A DNA stretch of 64,000 nt from Rhodococcus sp. 14-2470-1b. Lineage in GTDB: Bacteria; Actinomycetota; Actinomycetes; Mycobacteriales; Mycobacteriaceae. How positions within the stretch are numbered: position 1 is the stretch's first letter; every line of letters starts with the position of its first letter. The translations under genes were made by a program, and so were the position numbers. The stretch is from assembly GCF_002259415.1 (NCBI RefSeq), contig NZ_NPFY01000034.1:1-64000 (forward strand), given 5' to 3'. The notes under the pieces were generated by a model, which saw nothing but the letters and a program-made list of their open reading frames with translations, searched no databases and was not told the origin of the DNA. Shown in pieces: positions 8,956 to 15,429 of the stretch.

Positions 8956-9573
8956 GTGAGCGGCGTCAACGAGGACGGAGTTCTGAGCGACCGCGTGCTC
9001 ACGCTCCCCAACGCCTTGAGCGTGATTCGGCTACTGCTGATCCCGCTGTTTCTCTACCTGCTCTTAGGTTCGCAATCCGACGGATGGGCTCTCGTCGTGT
9101 TGTTGACCAGCGGTGCCACCGACTGGCTCGACGGCAAACTTGCCCGTGTTCTGGACCAGTCGTCACGGCTCGGCGCGTTGCTCGATCCTCTCGTCGACCG
9201 TCTCTCGGTCGTTACGGCCCTGGCCGCCTTCGTCGTCCGCGGGATCATTCCATGGTGGGTCGCGGTGATTCTCGTCGGCCGGGATCTTGTTCTCGCCGGC
9301 ACCATGTTCATCTATCGCCGACGTGGTCTGCCGCCACCCGAGGTGATCTACCTGGGCAAAGCCGCCACCTTCGTCATCATGATCACTCTCCCGGTGCTGC
9401 TCGCTTCCACGGGTGATTCCGCAGTCGCGGATCTGTTGTGGCCTGTCGGCGCGGCACTGCTCGTCTGGGGGACCGCGCTGTACGTGTGGACTGGCGGCCT
9501 GTACGTGTACAAAGCCGCATTGGTCGCTAGGCACACGGCGCCACCCACACGTGAGGAAACACGCAGTGCGTGA
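8956..9573 (+). CDS. pgsA2: CDP-alcohol phosphatidyltransferase (PgsA2-like)
   Basis: A 205-residue membrane protein with the full CDP-alcohol phosphotransferase motif, D-x2-DG-x2-AR-x8-G-x3-D-x3-D, seen in DWLDGKLARV...SRLGALLDPLVDR at about 54-80, and about six hydrophobic segments. It transfers a phosphatidyl group from CDP-diacylglycerol to an alcohol. Position (first of a run equal to Rv1822-Rv1832) makes it the PgsA2 orthologue. The acceptor (glycerol-3-phosphate or another alcohol) cannot be read from sequence. The start is a GTG with GGAGGTG five bases upstream. It overlaps the next gene by 8 bp. Confidence 0.87.
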   Translation: MSGVNEDGVLSDRVLTLPNALSVIRLLLIPLFLYLLLGSQSDGWALVVLLTSGATDWLDGKLARVLDQSSRLGALLDPLVDRLSVVTALAAFVVRGIIPWWVAVILVGRDLVLAGTMFIYRRRGLPPPEVIYLGKAATFVIMITLPVLLASTGDSAVADLLWPVGAALLVWGTALYVWTGGLYVYKAALVARHTAPPTREETRSA

Positions 9574-10408
9574 ACCGGTTTCTCGAAACCCAGTTCCGTC
9601 ACTGCTCCGCTCGCTGATGTCCGAGCACCTCGACCCCGGTTACGCCGCAGCGGCGGCGTCCCGGCGCGAATCGACCCGCGGCGGCAAAGACATCGCGATG
9701 CTGGTGCTCGGTGCCGTACTGGTCGGTTGCGTGTTCGGCATCGCGCTGTCCCAAGTTCTCGACACCTCCGGTGGCGAGTCTCGGCAGGACACCCTCCACC
9801 GTGTCCGGGACGCCGAATCGCGCGCAGCGGACCTCGATTCCATCCGACAGGACCTCAGCGCGCAGGTGGACCGCGCACGCGACGACGCACTCAGGAACGA
9901 CGATCGCGGCGCAGCAGTCCTCACCGATCTGCGCGCGCTCGAAGTAGCCGCAGGCGCCGACAGTGCGACGGGACCCGGAATAGTGGTGACGGTCGCCGAA
10001 CCGCCCGCACCGTCGGACCTGTCCGACGTGTCCGTTCCCGTTCGAGGTTCATCGGATTCAGCCGTGCTGGACCGAGATCTCCAGACAGTGGTGAATTCGC
10101 TGTGGGTCAGCGGAGCCGAAGCAATCGCCGTCGACGACGTTCGGATCGGTCCGGGAGTCACGATCCGCCAAGCAGGTGGTGCCATGCTCGTGGACAACCG
10201 GCCGGTGTTCTCGCCTTACACGGTCACTGCGATCGGGTCGCCGACGCGCCTGGAGGCACAGTTCTCGGTCAGTGATGCATACCTACGTATTGCCGGTCTC
10301 GCCCAGCTCTATCGAATCGGTTTCGAGATACGCTCCTCGGACTCTCTGAGCGTGCCCCCCGCAGTCGTGCGTGCAGTCGGCACATCCGGACAGGAAGCAG
10401 GACGTTGA
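9566..10408 (+). CDS. DUF881 membrane-anchored protein (Rv1823-like)
   Basis: About 280 residues from a GTG at 9566, preceded by GAGGAAAC. The open frame is longer upstream, but that part overlaps pgsA2 extensively. A cytoplasmic tail (residues 1-45) is followed by one TM segment (IAMLVLGAVLVGCVFGIAL), a helical region likely to form a coiled coil (about 75-125), and the DUF881 core with ATGPGIVVTVAEPP and the GAEAIAVDDVRIG motif. DUF881 proteins pair with Sbp (DUF1290) in actinobacteria and, in Bacillus, lie by ftsA-ftsZ, so an envelope or division role is possible but unproven. It is translationally coupled on both sides. Confidence 0.82.
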   Translation: MREPVSRNPVPSLLRSLMSEHLDPGYAAAAASRRESTRGGKDIAMLVLGAVLVGCVFGIALSQVLDTSGGESRQDTLHRVRDAESRAADLDSIRQDLSAQVDRARDDALRNDDRGAAVLTDLRALEVAAGADSATGPGIVVTVAEPPAPSDLSDVSVPVRGSSDSAVLDRDLQTVVNSLWVSGAEAIAVDDVRIGPGVTIRQAGGAMLVDNRPVFSPYTVTAIGSPTRLEAQFSVSDAYLRIAGLAQLYRIGFEIRSSDSLSVPPAVVRAVGTSGQEAGR

Positions 10409-10854
10409 GCGACCACGAGCAGGCCGCGAATCATCGCGCGGACAAAAAGGACACAGGCGATTCGACCACCGTCGAAGACCGTGATCGGCGGCGTTCTCCG
10501 AGCCGAGGGTCCGGACTGCTGGTGTTGGCGGCGGTAGCGATGATCGTGGGAATCGTCATCGGGTCGGTGTCCGGCCCGGAGGTCCCCGTCGGCGTCGCAC
10601 CGTACCTTCCGATCGCTGTCGTTGCCGCACTCGATGCGGTGTTCGGCGGCGTACGTGCGTTTCTCGACGGAATCTTCGACGCCAAGGTCTTCGTCGTGTC
10701 CTTCGTGTTCAACGTCCTCGTCGCGGGGCTGATCGTCTGGCTCGGTGACCAACTGGGCGTAGGTACGCAACTGTCGACTGCCATCGTCGTCGTACTGGGC
10801 ATCAGAATCTTCGGCAACGCCGCAGCTCTCCGTCGACGACTGTTCGGCGCGTGA
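10405..10854 (+). CDS. sbp: small basic protein family (DUF1290) membrane protein
   Basis: A 149-residue membrane protein. A charged N-terminal extension (about 1-38) is followed by three hydrophobic segments with VPVGVAPYLPIAVVAALDAV and GGVRAFLDG, the DUF1290/Sbp core, and ends LRRRLFGA. It starts at a TTG overlapping the preceding stop (TTGA) and ends in a GTGA overlap with the next gene, so the three middle genes form one translational unit equal to Rv1823-Rv1825. The function is unknown. Its conservation next to DUF881 proteins suggests a membrane complex with them. Confidence 0.84.
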   Translation: MSDHEQAANHRADKKDTGDSTTVEDRDRRRSPSRGSGLLVLAAVAMIVGIVIGSVSGPEVPVGVAPYLPIAVVAALDAVFGGVRAFLDGIFDAKVFVVSFVFNVLVAGLIVWLGDQLGVGTQLSTAIVVVLGIRIFGNAAALRRRLFGA

Positions 10855-11621
10855 GCGAGCGAATGAACACCCGGTCCGCACAGGCTTCCGACGGACGGCA
10901 CAGATTCCGACGGAAGGGCTCGTCCCGCGCGTTCGGCGCCCTCGCCGTCCTGTTGATGGCGGTTCTGGGAATAGGGATCGTGGTGCAGGTCAGGGAGACG
11001 GACAGCGGTGATGCACTCGATGCTGCCCGACCGGCGGATCTCCTGGTCGTCCTCGACAACGTCGGTAGGCGAGAGGCCGCGCTGCGCAGCGAAATCGCCG
11101 AGTTACAGACCACACTGTCTGCGCTGCAGCAGTCCGACGGCGGATCGGGCGCTGCCCTCGCCGAGGCGCAGGACCGGCTTGCGTCGTTGTCCATTCAGGT
11201 CGGCACCGTTGCGGCCACCGGTCCGGGTGTCACCGTCACCGTGACAGATCCGGACACGGGGGTCGGATCCGAAGTTCTGCTCGACGCGCTGCAGGAACTG
11301 CGGGCGGCGGGAGCGGAAGCTGTGCAGCTCTCCGGCGGTGGACAGCCGCCCATCCGCATCGGCGTCGATTCGTGGATCGCGGGCAAACCGGGTGGTGTGA
11401 TCGTCGACGGTCGACCCACGACCGCGCCCTTCGTGTTCTCCGCAATCGGTGACCCGGCGACACTGGCCGCAGCGCTCGACATCCCCGGCGGTGTCGTGGA
11501 CACGGTGTCTCGCTTCGGCGGACGGTGCGACATAGCTCAGTCTCCGCAGGTGAGTGTCTCCGCCTTGCGGGATCTGCGGTCACCTCAATACTCTCAGCCC
11601 GGAAACCAGCCGGGAAACTAG
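10851..11621 (+). CDS. DUF881 protein (Rv1825-like)
   Basis: A 256-residue protein. One TM segment at about 27-46 (FGALAVLLMAVLGIGIVV) is followed by a helical stretch with coiled-coil character (about 60-115) and the DUF881 core: VAATGPGVTVTVTDPD, then ELRAAGAEAVQLSG and VIVDGRPTTAPFVFSAIGDP. It is the second DUF881 gene of the cluster, and a duplication flanking sbp is the normal arrangement. The start is GTG in a GTGA overlap with sbp. It is followed after 51 bp by gcvH. Most of the protein should lie outside the cytoplasm. Confidence 0.83.
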   Translation: MSERMNTRSAQASDGRHRFRRKGSSRAFGALAVLLMAVLGIGIVVQVRETDSGDALDAARPADLLVVLDNVGRREAALRSEIAELQTTLSALQQSDGGSGAALAEAQDRLASLSIQVGTVAATGPGVTVTVTDPDTGVGSEVLLDALQELRAAGAEAVQLSGGGQPPIRIGVDSWIAGKPGGVIVDGRPTTAPFVFSAIGDPATLAAALDIPGGVVDTVSRFGGRCDIAQSPQVSVSALRDLRSPQYSQPGNQPGN

Positions 11622-11672
11622 TGTGGACGTCGGTGCGCCAGCACCTGCCCTCCTCGAAAGGACAGCCGAACA

Positions 11673-12077
11673 GTGACCGACACCGAGCCCTCGGGCGACT
11701 TGCTCTACACCCCGGAACACGAATGGGTTCAGCGGATCAGCCCCACCGCCGTACGAATCGGAATCACCGATTACGCACAGGAACAGCTCGGTGACGTGGT
11801 GTTCGTTCAGCTGCCGTCGATCGGGGACGACGTGACGGCCGGATCGTCGCTCGGCGAGGTCGAGTCGACCAAGAGTGTCTCCGACGTCTTCTCGCCCCTC
11901 ACCGCGAAAGTCATTGCAGTCAACGCAGATCTGGATACGTCCCCGGAGAAGGTCAACTCGGGGCCGTACTCGGACGGGTGGCTCGTGGAGCTCGAGACAG
12001 AGACATCGGAGGCATTGGACGCGTCGCTGTCTCAGATGCTCGATGCCGCCGGATATGCTGGAATTACGGCTGAGTAA
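11673..12077 (+). CDS. gcvH: glycine cleavage system H protein
   Basis: A 134-residue lipoyl carrier. The lipoylation site is K67 in GEVESTKSVSDV, and EHEWV and ITDYAQEQLGDVVFVQLP are family hallmarks. The lipoyl arm shuttles the aminomethyl group from GcvP to the T-protein and is reoxidised by lipoamide dehydrogenase, splitting glycine into CO2, NH3 and methylene-THF. The start is a GTG with GAAAGGA upstream. gcvP lies 3.4 kb downstream, separated by garA and regulatory genes, as in mycobacteria. gcvT and the L-protein gene are not in the window. The glycine riboswitch lies downstream of this gene, so gcvH is not under it unless another copy exists. Confidence 0.95.
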   Translation: MTDTEPSGDLLYTPEHEWVQRISPTAVRIGITDYAQEQLGDVVFVQLPSIGDDVTAGSSLGEVESTKSVSDVFSPLTAKVIAVNADLDTSPEKVNSGPYSDGWLVELETETSEALDASLSQMLDAAGYAGITAE

Positions 12078-12328
12078 CCACACGCGAACGCAGCGTGAGC
12101 AACCGTATGCGTCCGCGCGGGCGGGCAAGGTACGGTTTGTGTAGCTGCACGCGTGGTTGCCGTGGCGAGTCGGCTGCGCCGTGGTGGCCTGTAGTCCCTT
12201 CCGGGGCAACCGTGGGTTGCCAATCGGCTGAGGCGACGTAGGTCCGCAAGAAGTACAGAACGTGCAATTTGGTTACTGCGTAACTCGGGTGCAATCGACC
12301 CGGGCGATCGGACTGAGAAGGAGAAACG

Positions 12329-12826
12329 GTGAGCGAGAACGACAACGACGGCATCTACGGAGAGTCGCCGGCGGAAACCACTTCGGTTTTTCGTGCAGAC
12401 TTCCTCCAGGAGCTGGACAACTCGGCGACCAGCCAGAGCTCCGAGGCTCCGGTGTCGGGCGTGGAAGGCTTGCCGGTCGGTTCGGCTCTTCTCGTCGTCA
12501 AGCGCGGACCCAATGCCGGGTCGAGGTTCCTGCTCGATCAGCCGACGACCTCGGCGGGACGCCATCCCGACAGCGACATCTTCCTCGACGATGTCACCGT
12601 GTCTCGTCGCCACGCCGAGTTTCGCCAGGAAGAGGACTCCTTCCAGGTCGTCGACGTCGGCAGTCTGAACGGCACCTACGTCAACCGCGAGCCTGTCGAT
12701 TCGGCAGTCCTTGCCAACGGTGACGAGGTCCAGATCGGCAAGTTCCGTCTCGTGTTCCTCACCGGCCCACGCGCGGGTGCCGATGCACCTGCAGGCGATT
12801 CGTCGGCGGGTGCAGGCAGCCAGTGA
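12329..12826 (+). CDS. garA: GarA, FHA-domain metabolic switch
   Basis: A 165-residue protein. The phosphorylation motif ETTSVFRADFL is at residues 16-26, with Thr17/Thr18 equivalent to the PknG/PknB sites of mycobacterial GarA. The FHA domain follows (about 55-140): TSAGRHPDSDIFLDDVTVSR, SRRHAEF and GSLNGTYVN are the phosphothreonine-binding loops. In mycobacteria unphosphorylated GarA inhibits 2-oxoglutarate decarboxylase and NAD-glutamate dehydrogenase and activates glutamate synthase; phosphorylation makes the FHA domain bind its own tail. AAGGAG precedes the GTG start. The 250 bp upstream carry its likely promoter and a small GGCAACC/GGTTGCC hairpin at 12205-12221. Confidence 0.95.
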   Translation: MSENDNDGIYGESPAETTSVFRADFLQELDNSATSQSSEAPVSGVEGLPVGSALLVVKRGPNAGSRFLLDQPTTSAGRHPDSDIFLDDVTVSRRHAEFRQEEDSFQVVDVGSLNGTYVNREPVDSAVLANGDEVQIGKFRLVFLTGPRAGADAPAGDSSAGAGSQ

Positions 12827-13560
12827 CCGCCGTCGGGCAGCAGTCTCCCGGGGGGATGTCGATAGGCTCCGTCCTGGATCGACTTCGGCCCGACTTTCCC
12901 GACGTCACGATCTCCAAGATCAGGTTCCTCGAGGCAGAGGGCCTGATCTCCCCGGAGCGCACGCCGTCGGGATACCGGAGATTCTCCGTTGCGGATTGCG
13001 AGCGTCTTCGGTATGTCCTCACTGCTCAACGAGATCAGTATCTGCCGCTCAAGGTGATCAAGGAGCAGTTGGAGGCGATCGACAGTGGGGTGGCACGCGT
13101 CGAGAGCGCTGAGCCCGCACCGCGAAAGCCGCGCGCTCTGTCGATCGCTCCGGGTGAGGTGTCTCCCGAGGAGTTCCTCGTCGACCGGGAAGTGCGTGTG
13201 TCCAAGGTGGACCTGCTCGAACGTGCGGGAATCGACGACACCTTTCTGACGGAGTTACTGCGCGCAGGGCTCGTGGTTCCCGGCCAAGCCGGGTTCTACG
13301 ACGAGGGCTCCGTGATTCTGGCTCGAACAGCACATGCGATGTCGCGCTTCGGCCTGGAAGTGCGGCATCTGCGGGCGTTCAAGTTGGCAGCCGACCGCGA
13401 GGCGGGTCTGGTTGCTCAGATCGCGGGTCCCGTCGCAAAGGGCCGAGATGCCGGTGCACGCGACCGCGCGGAAGAAATGATTCGCGAATTGGCTGCGTTG
13501 TCGTTGACCCTGCATACCTGTCTGGTCAAAGCAGCGGTGCGCGGCGCGCTGGACAAATGA
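12823..13560 (+). CDS. ftsR: MerR-family regulator FtsR (Rv1828-like)
   Basis: A 245-residue protein. The N-terminal MerR winged helix is at about 8-85: ISKIRFLEAEGLISPERTPS and GYRRFSVADCERLRYV. A long helical linker and an uncharacterised C-terminal domain follow, without the Cys residues of metal-sensing MerR proteins. The gene starts at a GTG overlapping the garA stop (GTGA). The corynebacterial orthologue FtsR activates ftsZ, and Rv1828 is the mycobacterial counterpart. A role in division control is inferred by orthology. A dyad CGATTC-N5-GAATCG lies just downstream at 13597-13613 and another, AACCT-N7-AGGTT, at 14179-14195. Confidence 0.85.
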   Translation: MTAVGQQSPGGMSIGSVLDRLRPDFPDVTISKIRFLEAEGLISPERTPSGYRRFSVADCERLRYVLTAQRDQYLPLKVIKEQLEAIDSGVARVESAEPAPRKPRALSIAPGEVSPEEFLVDREVRVSKVDLLERAGIDDTFLTELLRAGLVVPGQAGFYDEGSVILARTAHAMSRFGLEVRHLRAFKLAADREAGLVAQIAGPVAKGRDAGARDRAEEMIRELAALSLTLHTCLVKAAVRGALDK

Positions 13561-13596
13561 CCTGACGCAGAACCGTGGGTGGCGCCGCATGGTCAT

Positions 13597-13613
13597 CGAT
13601 TCCAATAGAATCG
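13597..13613. promoter_or_regulatory. inverted repeat CGATTC-N5-GAATCG
   Basis: A perfect 6-bp dyad with a 5-base AT-rich spacer (CAATA) in the 116-bp gap between ftsR and the DUF151 gene, about 64 bases before the latter's ATG. The size and position fit an operator or a -10 region for the DUF151 gene. No regulator can be assigned. Confidence 0.3.
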
Positions 13614-13676
13614 GCTGTAGTCGGGTCGAGCCACAGCCGGGGCCGAATCTTCAAGCGCATGTGGGAGGCAATCGCC

Positions 13677-14150
13677 ATGAGTGAAATGCGTGTAGTCGGT
13701 ATTCGCGTGGAACAGCCGCAGAACCAACCTGTGCTTCTGCTCCGCGAGTCCGACGGTGAGCGTTACCTGCCCATCTGGATCGGGCAGACAGAGGCTGCGG
13801 CGATCGCGCTGGAACAGCAGGGTGTGCAGCCTGCTCGTCCCTTGACGCACGACCTGATCAAGGAGCTGATCGGTGCCCTGGGACACCGCCTGAAGGAAGT
13901 GAGAATCGTCGACCTGCAAGAGGGCACCTTCTACGCGGATCTGGTGTTCGACAAGGACATCCGCGTGTCGGCACGTCCGTCGGATTCGGTCGCGATCGCC
14001 CTCCGAGTCGGCGTGCCGATCATCGCCGAAGAACCCGTTCTGGCAGAAGCCGGTCTGCTCATGCCGGACGAGCGTGAGGACGAGGTGGAGAAGTTCAAGG
14101 AGTTTCTCGAGTCCGTCTCGCCCGATGATTTCAAAGCGACGGACGGCTGA
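13677..14150 (+). CDS. bifunctional nuclease domain protein (DUF151)
   Basis: A 157-residue protein from an ATG preceded by GGGAGG. It has the DUF151 core: ERYLPIWIGQTEAAAIALEQ (about 25-44), PLTHDLIKEL, and SARPSDSVAIALR (about 101-113). Plant members were described as bifunctional nucleases, but for bacterial members, including Rv1829, the activity is not established. It lies between two MerR-family regulators, a conserved actinobacterial order. The acidic C-terminus (DEREDEVEKFKEFLESVSPD) is typical. Likely cytoplasmic; function unknown. Confidence 0.87.
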   Translation: MSEMRVVGIRVEQPQNQPVLLLRESDGERYLPIWIGQTEAAAIALEQQGVQPARPLTHDLIKELIGALGHRLKEVRIVDLQEGTFYADLVFDKDIRVSARPSDSVAIALRVGVPIIAEEPVLAEAGLLMPDEREDEVEKFKEFLESVSPDDFKATDG

Positions 14151-14178
14151 CACCCCGCGTTGGTAACGGAAGAGTCTC

Positions 14179-14195
14179 AACCTCAACTTTAGGTT
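14179..14195. promoter_or_regulatory. MerR-type dyad AACCT-N7-AGGTT
   Basis: The sequence AACCTCAACTTTAGGTT is an inverted repeat with 5-bp arms and a 7-base spacer, with a further direct AGGTTT half-site just after it. It lies about 225 bases before the second MerR gene. ACCT...AGGT dyads of this size are typical of MerR-family operators, and two MerR genes flank this gap. Which of them binds it, if either, is not shown. Confidence 0.4.
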
Positions 14196-14419
14196 CAGGT
14201 TTACGGCGCGTTGCGTTGACCTTGCCTCGGTGGACCCATAGCGTTCCCGTCGTGAGGTAAGCAGTCCTCGATCGTGTGTCGCGCGTCCCTACCTGGGCGT
14301 AGTCTGGCTCTCGAACGCGGAGTGGAACTTCACGCGAGAACACCGCCGGGATTCGTCCCGGTCGACCTGGGCCAACCGGGACGTACGCAGTGTCGAGACA
14401 TCCGAAGAGGGAGCAGTCA

Positions 14420-15136
14420 GTGGGAGATCAGCCGCAGGATCGCCTCGTGCGAGATCAGCCGCAGGATCGTCAGGTGTCGGAGTCCGCTGTGTCGGAAACG
14501 GCAGCGCCGGAGCACGACACCACGCCAGACGAGTCCGTGACCGCCACCCCTTCCGAATCGACTCGACCTGAACCGTCCGGCCCGCCCGCCCGCGAATTCC
14601 AGCCAGGGCTGTTCCCGGACGATTCGGTACCGGACGAGCTGGTCGGATACCGAGTGCCGAGCGCATGCCAGATCGCGGGCATCACCTACCGGCAACTCGA
14701 TTACTGGGCACGTACCGGACTGGTCGTACCCTCGATCCGAAGTGCTGCCGGATCTGGCAGCCAACGGCTGTACTCCTTCAAGGACATGTTGGTCCTGAAA
14801 ATCGTCAAGCGCCTCCTCGACACCGGAATCTCCCTTCAGAACATCCGAGTCGCCGTCGACCACCTGCGTCAACGCGGTGTGGGCGATCTGGCCAACATCA
14901 CCCTGTTCTCGGACGGCACCACCGTCTACGAATGCACGTCCGCCGAAGAAGTCGTCGACCTTCTTCAAGGCGGTCAGGGAGTATTCGGTATCGCAGTCAA
15001 CGGCGCGATGCGTGAATTGACCGGCCTGATAGCCGACTTCCCCGCAGAACGCGCCGACGGCGGAGAATCCGAGCCCAGTCCCGAAGACGAGTTGGCGTCA
15101 CGCCGCAAGAGTCGCGCAAATCGAAAGACCGGCTAG
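14420..15136 (+). CDS. second MerR-family regulator (Rv1830-like)
   Basis: About 238 residues from the GTG at 14420, which has GAGGGAG six bases upstream; an earlier in-frame GTG at 14390 lacks one. The first 70 residues are low-complexity and polar and include a nine-residue duplication (RDQPQDR copies, from a 27-bp DNA repeat). The MerR helix-turn-helix starts at YRVPSACQIAGITYRQLDYW, followed by ARTGLVVPS and LYSFKDMLVLKIVKRLL. The C-terminal part is family-specific (Rv1830). Its DNA targets are unknown to me. It ends just before the glycine riboswitch and may be co-transcribed into it. Confidence 0.83.
   Translation: MGDQPQDRLVRDQPQDRQVSESAVSETAAPEHDTTPDESVTATPSESTRPEPSGPPAREFQPGLFPDDSVPDELVGYRVPSACQIAGITYRQLDYWARTGLVVPSIRSAAGSGSQRLYSFKDMLVLKIVKRLLDTGISLQNIRVAVDHLRQRGVGDLANITLFSDGTTVYECTSAEEVVDLLQGGQGVFGIAVNGAMRELTGLIADFPAERADGGESEPSPEDELASRRKSRANRKTG
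14424..14469. repeat. 19-bp direct repeat, 27-bp period, in MerR gene
   Basis: GAGATCAGCCGCAGGATCG occurs at 14424-14442 and again at 14451-14469. The 27-bp period is a multiple of three, so it duplicates nine residues in the disordered N-terminus of the second MerR protein without breaking the frame. Confidence 0.8.
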
Positions 15137-15149
15137 GATCGAGAGCGTC

Positions 15150-15372
15150 GCGCTCGCGCGGGAGAGTTCCGGGGCAGCCAGCTCCGGACGCCGAAGGAGC
15201 AATACCTCCCCGTCAATCTCTCAGGCACACGGACCGTGTGAGCTTGGACGTCTCTGGAAAGTGGTGGGATCACCCACCCGCCCAAGGGGAAAGTACCTCC
15301 GAGCGTCGCGTGCGCGGAGTGCGAATCTCTCAGGCGCTCGCCCGGGTGAGCATGCGACAGAGGGGGAGGATC
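15150..15372 (+). ncRNA. tandem glycine riboswitch upstream of gcvP
   Basis: Two glycine aptamers in a row. The first (about 15155-15242) has the conserved GCGGGAGAG, GCCGAAGGAGCAA and CCGTCAATCTCTCAGGCAC elements and ends GGACCGTGTG. The second (about 15249-15372) has TCTCTGGAAAG, CACCCGCCCAAGGGGAAAG, GCGAATCTCTCAGGCGCTC and a closing GACAGAGGGGGAGG. This order and these words are diagnostic of the class. Binding of glycine to the tandem aptamers normally switches on glycine-catabolic genes, here gcvP, whose ATG is at 15430. No clear intrinsic terminator is visible between the second aptamer and the ATG, so control may act on translation or by another expression platform. Confidence 0.93.
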
Positions 15373-15429
15373 GACCGCGCAGTTCGCGTGGTCATTCCAC
15401 CCGTCAGCATGCATCCACCGGAGCGTCCC

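Noticed and set aside
12078..12328. Riboswitch or sRNA before garA
   Set aside because: Only a 7-bp hairpin (12205-12221) and repeated GTGCAAT words are visible; no known riboswitch motif.
15238..15429. Upstream extension of gcvP through the riboswitch
   Set aside because: The frame is open, but the region is a tandem glycine aptamer with conserved RNA motifs; translation would destroy its function. The ATG at 15430 fits the family start.
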